DNA from: Acidimicrobiia bacterium
GTDB taxonomy: Bacteria; Actinomycetota; Acidimicrobiia; Spongiisociales; ZC4RG35
Length of the DNA: 8,896 nucleotides
Direction: 5' to 3'
Assembly (NCBI GenBank): GCA_003230435.1
Contig: QIDW01000214.1
Location: 1-8,896 of the forward strand
This document shows, piece after piece, positions 6,060 through 8,896 of this stretch (the stretch's first letter is position 1; every line of letters begins with the position of its first letter). The notes below the pieces were generated by a model that was not told the origin of the DNA, did not search any database, and saw only the letters and a list, made by a program, of their open reading frames with translations. The position numbers were made by a program, and so were the translations under genes.

Positions 6060-6991
6060 ACCCGAAACGGGTCCTTTGGATCGCCGGCATTTCTGCGGTC
6101 TTGTACATCGGCGTTGCTGTTTGGGTCGTCAACAACTTCGATATCCCGCCCCTGAGCGGGTTTGCTCTTGCGCTGGTGGCCATCGCCGGTGTCGTCGAGA
6201 TCATTGCGAAGTGGTTTTTCGGGCTGCTGTTTCGAGAGTCGGTGCAGAAAACTGGGGAGGGTATACGCGCATGGACTGCGTTCAAGGCCGCTCTGGTGGG
6301 TGCTGGTGTGGCCCGGATGATCCCTGCGGGGGGAGCGATAACGCCGGTGGCGATGTCGTGGACCGTTCGGGAGGAGGCTGAAGGTTCCGCAGGCGCGGGT
6401 ATCAGGACAGTGTTGCTGAACTATTCAGGGCTCCTGATCATGACCGGTGTCGGATTGCTCCTCGCACGGCCGCAGGAGTCTGCTCAGATCGCTTCAATCA
6501 GCCTCTTCGTACTGGCGCCGTTTGTTCTCGTCGCCGGTGTCGCCTTCATGTTCGGATCGGGAAAGCTTGGGACTCTCGTCAAGTTCCTCCCGAGGTTTGC
6601 CCGCGAGAAGCTGGAGCAGTCGACCATCGACCATCTTCCGGGTTGGGAGTCGCAGATCTACATATGGGCCCGGCTGCTGCTCGAGGCCGGGGCGCTATGG
6701 ATCGTCCTTTTCGCGTTTGGGATCGAGGTCAATGCCCTTCAGGTCATGGCCGCTTTCGGAGTTTCTCAGCTAGCCGGTGGCCTGCCCGGCACGCCTGGAG
6801 GCATGGGCGTGGTCGAAGGCGCCTTGGCCTTTATCCTTGTCGCCTACGGGTTCCCGGTTTCCACCACGATTGCTCCGGTTCTCGTGTTCCGGGTGGTTTC
6901 GTTCTGGCTTCCCGCCGTTCTGGGGTTTCTCGCCGGCGGATCGACGTTTCTTCGCTCGGAAGCGGCCAAGACTGCAGAGGCCGCCACGTAA
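6056..6991 (+). CDS. Lysylphosphatidylglycerol-synthase-type / YbhN-like flippase membrane protein
   Basis: This 311-residue integral membrane protein is of the LPG_synthase_TM (UPF0104, YbhN/AglD) family. Members move or assist the movement of lipid-linked molecules, or form the flippase half of MprF. Family hallmarks are RMIPAGGAITP (87-97), GGLPGTPGGMGVVEG (241-255) and FRVVSFWLP (278-286), set among about seven or eight hydrophobic segments. It has no C-terminal synthase (acetyltransferase-like) domain, so it is not a full MprF. The substrate cannot be read from sequence. It starts within the stop codon of plsY, so the two are almost certainly co-transcribed, and the pairing points to envelope phospholipid handling. 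It ends 21 bases before the peroxiredoxin start. Confidence 0.82.
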   Translation: MNPKRVLWIAGISAVLYIGVAVWVVNNFDIPPLSGFALALVAIAGVVEIIAKWFFGLLFRESVQKTGEGIRAWTAFKAALVGAGVARMIPAGGAITPVAMSWTVREEAEGSAGAGIRTVLLNYSGLLIMTGVGLLLARPQESAQIASISLFVLAPFVLVAGVAFMFGSGKLGTLVKFLPRFAREKLEQSTIDHLPGWESQIYIWARLLLEAGALWIVLFAFGIEVNALQVMAAFGVSQLAGGLPGTPGGMGVVEGALAFILVAYGFPVSTTIAPVLVFRVVSFWLPAVLGFLAGGSTFLRSEAAKTAEAAT

Positions 6992-6999
6992 CACTCGGG

Positions 7000-7005
7000 T
7001 ACGCT
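7000..7005 (+). promoter_or_regulatory. Candidate -10 box for leaderless bcp transcript
   Basis: TACGCT fits the actinobacterial TANNNT -10 pattern and lies seven bases before the ATG at 7013, with no Shine-Dalgarno sequence in between. That spacing would start the RNA at or next to the start codon. There is no obvious -35 box, and a six-base match of this kind arises often by chance. Confidence 0.3.
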
Positions 7006-7012
7006 CTGCGAC

Positions 7013-7459
7013 ATGACTGACAAAGTCTCTTTCAAGCTGCCCAATCAGGACGACGAAACCGTCTCGGATGCCGACCTGGCCGGCCGGAAGTATGTGATGT
7101 TCTTCTATCCGAGGGCAATGACGCCAGGCTGCACTACCGAGTCATGCGATTTCCGAGACAGTTATGACGAGTTCTCTGCTGCGGGTTACGCCATCGTTGG
7201 GGTTAGTCCGGACCGGCCATCGCTGAACAAGAAGTTTCAGGAGAAAGAAGGGCTCAACTTCGATCTTCTTTCCGACGAGGACCACGCTCTGGCCGAGAGT
7301 CTTGGGGCATGGGGCGACAAGAAGATGTACGGCAAACTCAGTCGGGGTCTGATCCGCTCAACGTTCGTCGTCGATGAGAATGGCTCGCTGATCGAGGCCT
7401 ACCGGAATGTCCGCGCCAAAGGCCATGTCGCCAGGGTCAAAGAAGACTTGCTCGGCTAA
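7013..7459 (+). CDS. bcp: Bcp-type thioredoxin-dependent peroxiredoxin
   Basis: This is a cytoplasmic thiol peroxidase of 148 residues that reduces hydrogen peroxide and organic hydroperoxides with thioredoxin as reductant. The active site is FFYPRAMTPGCTTESCDFRD (30-49). Peroxidatic Cys40 sits in TPGCT, and Cys45 five residues on is the resolving cysteine of the atypical two-Cys Bcp/PrxQ subclass. GVSPDRP (63-69), FDLLSDED (83-90) and the STFVVDENG strand (116-124) complete the fold. Length is normal. There is no ribosome binding site before the ATG, and a TANNNT box lies seven bases upstream, so a leaderless message is possible. Its last four bases overlap the end of the convergent dehydrogenase gene. 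Confidence 0.92.
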   Translation: MTDKVSFKLPNQDDETVSDADLAGRKYVMFFYPRAMTPGCTTESCDFRDSYDEFSAAGYAIVGVSPDRPSLNKKFQEKEGLNFDLLSDEDHALAESLGAWGDKKMYGKLSRGLIRSTFVVDENGSLIEAYRNVRAKGHVARVKEDLLG

Positions 7460-8337
7460 CCGCTGAGTTCGATTCCCGCCAGACTCTCGAGAGCCTTGAC
7501 CAGGGCATGGTTGCCATCTGATCCCAATCCTCGGGCCTGGAGAGAGCGGTAAAGCTGGAAGACGAGCGCCACGCCGGGCATCGGAACACCGAATTCGTCT
7601 GCTGCCTCGAGGACGAGGCGGAGGTCCTTCTGCTGTAGGTCGATGGTGAAACCGGGTCGCCAGTCCCGCTCGATCATCTGCGGACCCCTGTTGGAAAGCA
7701 TCCACGAACCTGCGGCTCCTCCTTCAACGGCTTCGAGAGTTTTGTGAAGGTCGAGGTCGGCGGCCTTGGCTAGGAGGAGCGCCTCTGAAACGGCGAGCTG
7801 GTTGAGGACGACCAAGACCTGGTTCACAGCCTTCACCATCTGACCTGAACCCGACTCCTCACCGACGTGGACGATCGATTTCGAGTAGGCATCCATGAAC
7901 GGTCGTGTCCTGTCGACGGCATGAGACGGACCGCCCACCATTACGGCAAGGGTCCCGTTGACAGCGCCTTCCGACCCACCGGAAACGGGGGCATCAACCC
8001 AGTCGACTCCAAGCTCAGCAGCCCGATTGGCCAGGCTCCTGGTGGCAACAGGGGAGATCGTCGAGTGGTCTACGAGAATGTCGCCTTCGGTCATTCCGTG
8101 AATGACTCCGTAGTCACCGAAGACAACATCCTCGACGTCGGGTGTGTCTGAGACGCAAACAAACACGATGTCACTCTCTGGACCAACCTCACGTGCCGTG
8201 TCGACCACGTGGGCGCCTAGGTCGTCTGCCTTGGATCGAGTTCGATTCCAGACAGTAAGGCGGTGGCCCGCATTTTCGAGGTTCGCCGCCATGGCATGGC
8301 CCATTGTCCCTAGGCCTATGAAACCGAGTCTTGTCAT
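7456..8337 (-). CDS. 3-hydroxyisobutyrate dehydrogenase family NAD(P)-dependent oxidoreductase
   Basis: This beta-hydroxyacid dehydrogenase has 293 residues, the usual length. The N-terminal Rossmann domain begins at once with RLGFIGLGTMGHAMAANL (3-20; GxGxxG at 8-13), followed by the WNRTRSK turn (30-36), whose Arg suggests NADP(H). The substrate motif DAPVSGG is at 115-121, the catalytic Lys169 in GQMVKAVNQ with Asn172, and the QKDLRL motif (236-241) near the C-terminus. Members act on 3-hydroxyisobutyrate, tartronate semialdehyde, succinic semialdehyde or related acids, and the exact substrate is open. The frame stays open 122 codons further upstream, but that stretch lies opposite the divergent synthase gene and has no family resemblance. 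I therefore place the start at the ATG of 8337. No clear ribosome binding site is seen there. Confidence 0.9.
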   Translation of the reverse strand: MTRLGFIGLGTMGHAMAANLENAGHRLTVWNRTRSKADDLGAHVVDTAREVGPESDIVFVCVSDTPDVEDVVFGDYGVIHGMTEGDILVDHSTISPVATRSLANRAAELGVDWVDAPVSGGSEGAVNGTLAVMVGGPSHAVDRTRPFMDAYSKSIVHVGEESGSGQMVKAVNQVLVVLNQLAVSEALLLAKAADLDLHKTLEAVEGGAAGSWMLSNRGPQMIERDWRPGFTIDLQQKDLRLVLEAADEFGVPMPGVALVFQLYRSLQARGLGSDGNHALVKALESLAGIELSG

Positions 8338-8345
8338 GGTGCCGC

Positions 8346-8351
8346 AGCCTA
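8346..8351 (-). promoter_or_regulatory. Candidate -10 box for the 3-hydroxyisobutyrate dehydrogenase-like gene
   Basis: Read on the minus strand this is TAGGCT, a TANNNT box eight bases before the start codon, in the 39-base gap between two divergent genes. With no ribosome binding site, a leaderless or very short leader is plausible. Evidence is only position and a short match. Confidence 0.22.
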
Positions 8352-8376
8352 GGTGTGATGTGCTAAACCCGTATCG

Positions 8377-8896
8377 ATGCCACACGACCGACTCGATGCT
8401 GCCTTGTCCGCCGAGGTCGCCGTTCTTCTGGAGAGCGGCACAGACAAGGGTGCGGAAGAGGTGATAGCCGGCGTGATCCCTCCTAGTTCCGGCCTGGGAC
8501 GTCGCTACCGCCTCGCGGGATCGGATCAGCAGTTCATTCGGATGAATTCGAACAGCTACTTGGGGCTCCCATTTCATCCCGCTGTGATCGCTGCCGAGGA
8601 GACCGGGACCCAGCAGTTTGGGGCCGGGCCCGGTGCCGTCAGGTTCATCTCCGGCACCTACCAGACACACCTGGACCTGGAGCGTCGACTTGCGGGTTTT
8701 CACAGGCGCGAGGGTGCGATCGTCTACTCGTCCGCTTATGCGGCGATCTTGTCCACACTGGTTTCACTGATCACACCCGAGACGGTTGTGCTCAGCGACG
8801 AGTTGAATCACAACTGCATCATCAATGGCGTGCGAATGTCTCGCCCGGCATCGCGAAGCGTTTATCCGCATCTCGACATGGATGCCCTTGATCAAG
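8377..8896 (+). CDS. Alpha-oxoamine synthase family PLP enzyme (KBL/BioF-like), 3' end outside window
   Basis: This is the first 173 residues of a fold-type I PLP enzyme that joins an amino acid to an acyl-CoA (glycine C-acetyltransferase, 8-amino-7-oxononanoate synthase, or relatives). It shows NSNSYLGLPFHP (57-68), FGAGPGAVRFISGTYQTHLD (81-100), YSSAYAAI (117-124) and LSDELNHNCIINGVR (139-153). His145 aligns with E. coli BioF His133, which stacks on the PLP ring. The PLP-binding lysine would lie beyond the right edge. The frame has no stop up to base 8896. The ATG at 8377 is the first possible start after an in-frame TGA (8356-8358), with no evident ribosome binding site. The N-terminal 40 residues precede the conserved core as in the family. 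It diverges from the dehydrogenase gene with 39 bases between starts. KBL versus BioF cannot be decided from this part. Confidence 0.88.
   Translation, partial: MPHDRLDAALSAEVAVLLESGTDKGAEEVIAGVIPPSSGLGRRYRLAGSDQQFIRMNSNSYLGLPFHPAVIAAEETGTQQFGAGPGAVRFISGTYQTHLDLERRLAGFHRREGAIVYSSAYAAILSTLVSLITPETVVLSDELNHNCIINGVRMSRPASRSVYPHLDMDALDQ

Noticed and set aside
8338..8703. A 122-codon N-terminal extension of the minus-strand 3-hydroxyisobutyrate dehydrogenase-like gene
   Set aside because: It has no family resemblance, the Rossmann motif begins right at the ATG of 8337, and the stretch lies opposite the well-conserved alpha-oxoamine synthase gene.

Overview
The window looks like ordinary chromosomal DNA from a GC-rich bacterium, most likely an actinomycete. 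An Acidimicrobiia-like lineage is my best guess from the style of the PAS-histidine kinase, the HisA-like protein and the stand-out LigD-type polymerase. This is an impression from protein character only, with no marker gene to fix it. I see no tRNA, rRNA, CRISPR array, insertion sequence, integrase or prophage gene. Coding density is high and gene order is mixed.

Left part (1-1978, plus strand): the 3' end of a LigD-type primase-polymerase gene used in end-joining repair. A 141-base gap follows, holding a compound palindromic element. Next is a HisA-like barrel protein whose reading frame breaks near its C-terminus, overlapping a small VOC (glyoxalase-fold) gene by ATGA. Middle-left (1993-3552, minus strand): a full-length 1-pyrroline-5-carboxylate (glutamate semialdehyde) dehydrogenase, convergent with the VOC gene with only 14 bases between them.

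Centre (3709-5377, plus): a membrane PAS-histidine kinase split into two overlapping reading frames exactly inside the dimerisation/phosphoacceptor domain. No response regulator lies beside it. Centre-right (5394-6991, plus): plsY (glycerol-3-phosphate acyltransferase), overlapping by ATGA a lysylphosphatidylglycerol-synthase-type/flippase-like membrane protein, so this is a small phospholipid pair. Then comes a Bcp-type peroxiredoxin (7013-7459), tail-to-tail with a 3-hydroxyisobutyrate-dehydrogenase-family enzyme on the minus strand (7456-8337). That gene is divergent from an alpha-oxoamine synthase (KBL/BioF-like) gene that runs off the right edge.

I did not find a convincing new multi-gene system. 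The points most worth checking are the two disrupted reading frames (the HisA-like gene and the histidine kinase), the loss of a catalytic aspartate in the HisA-like protein, a frame-restored reading that would fuse HisA to VOC, and the compound palindrome at 782-867.
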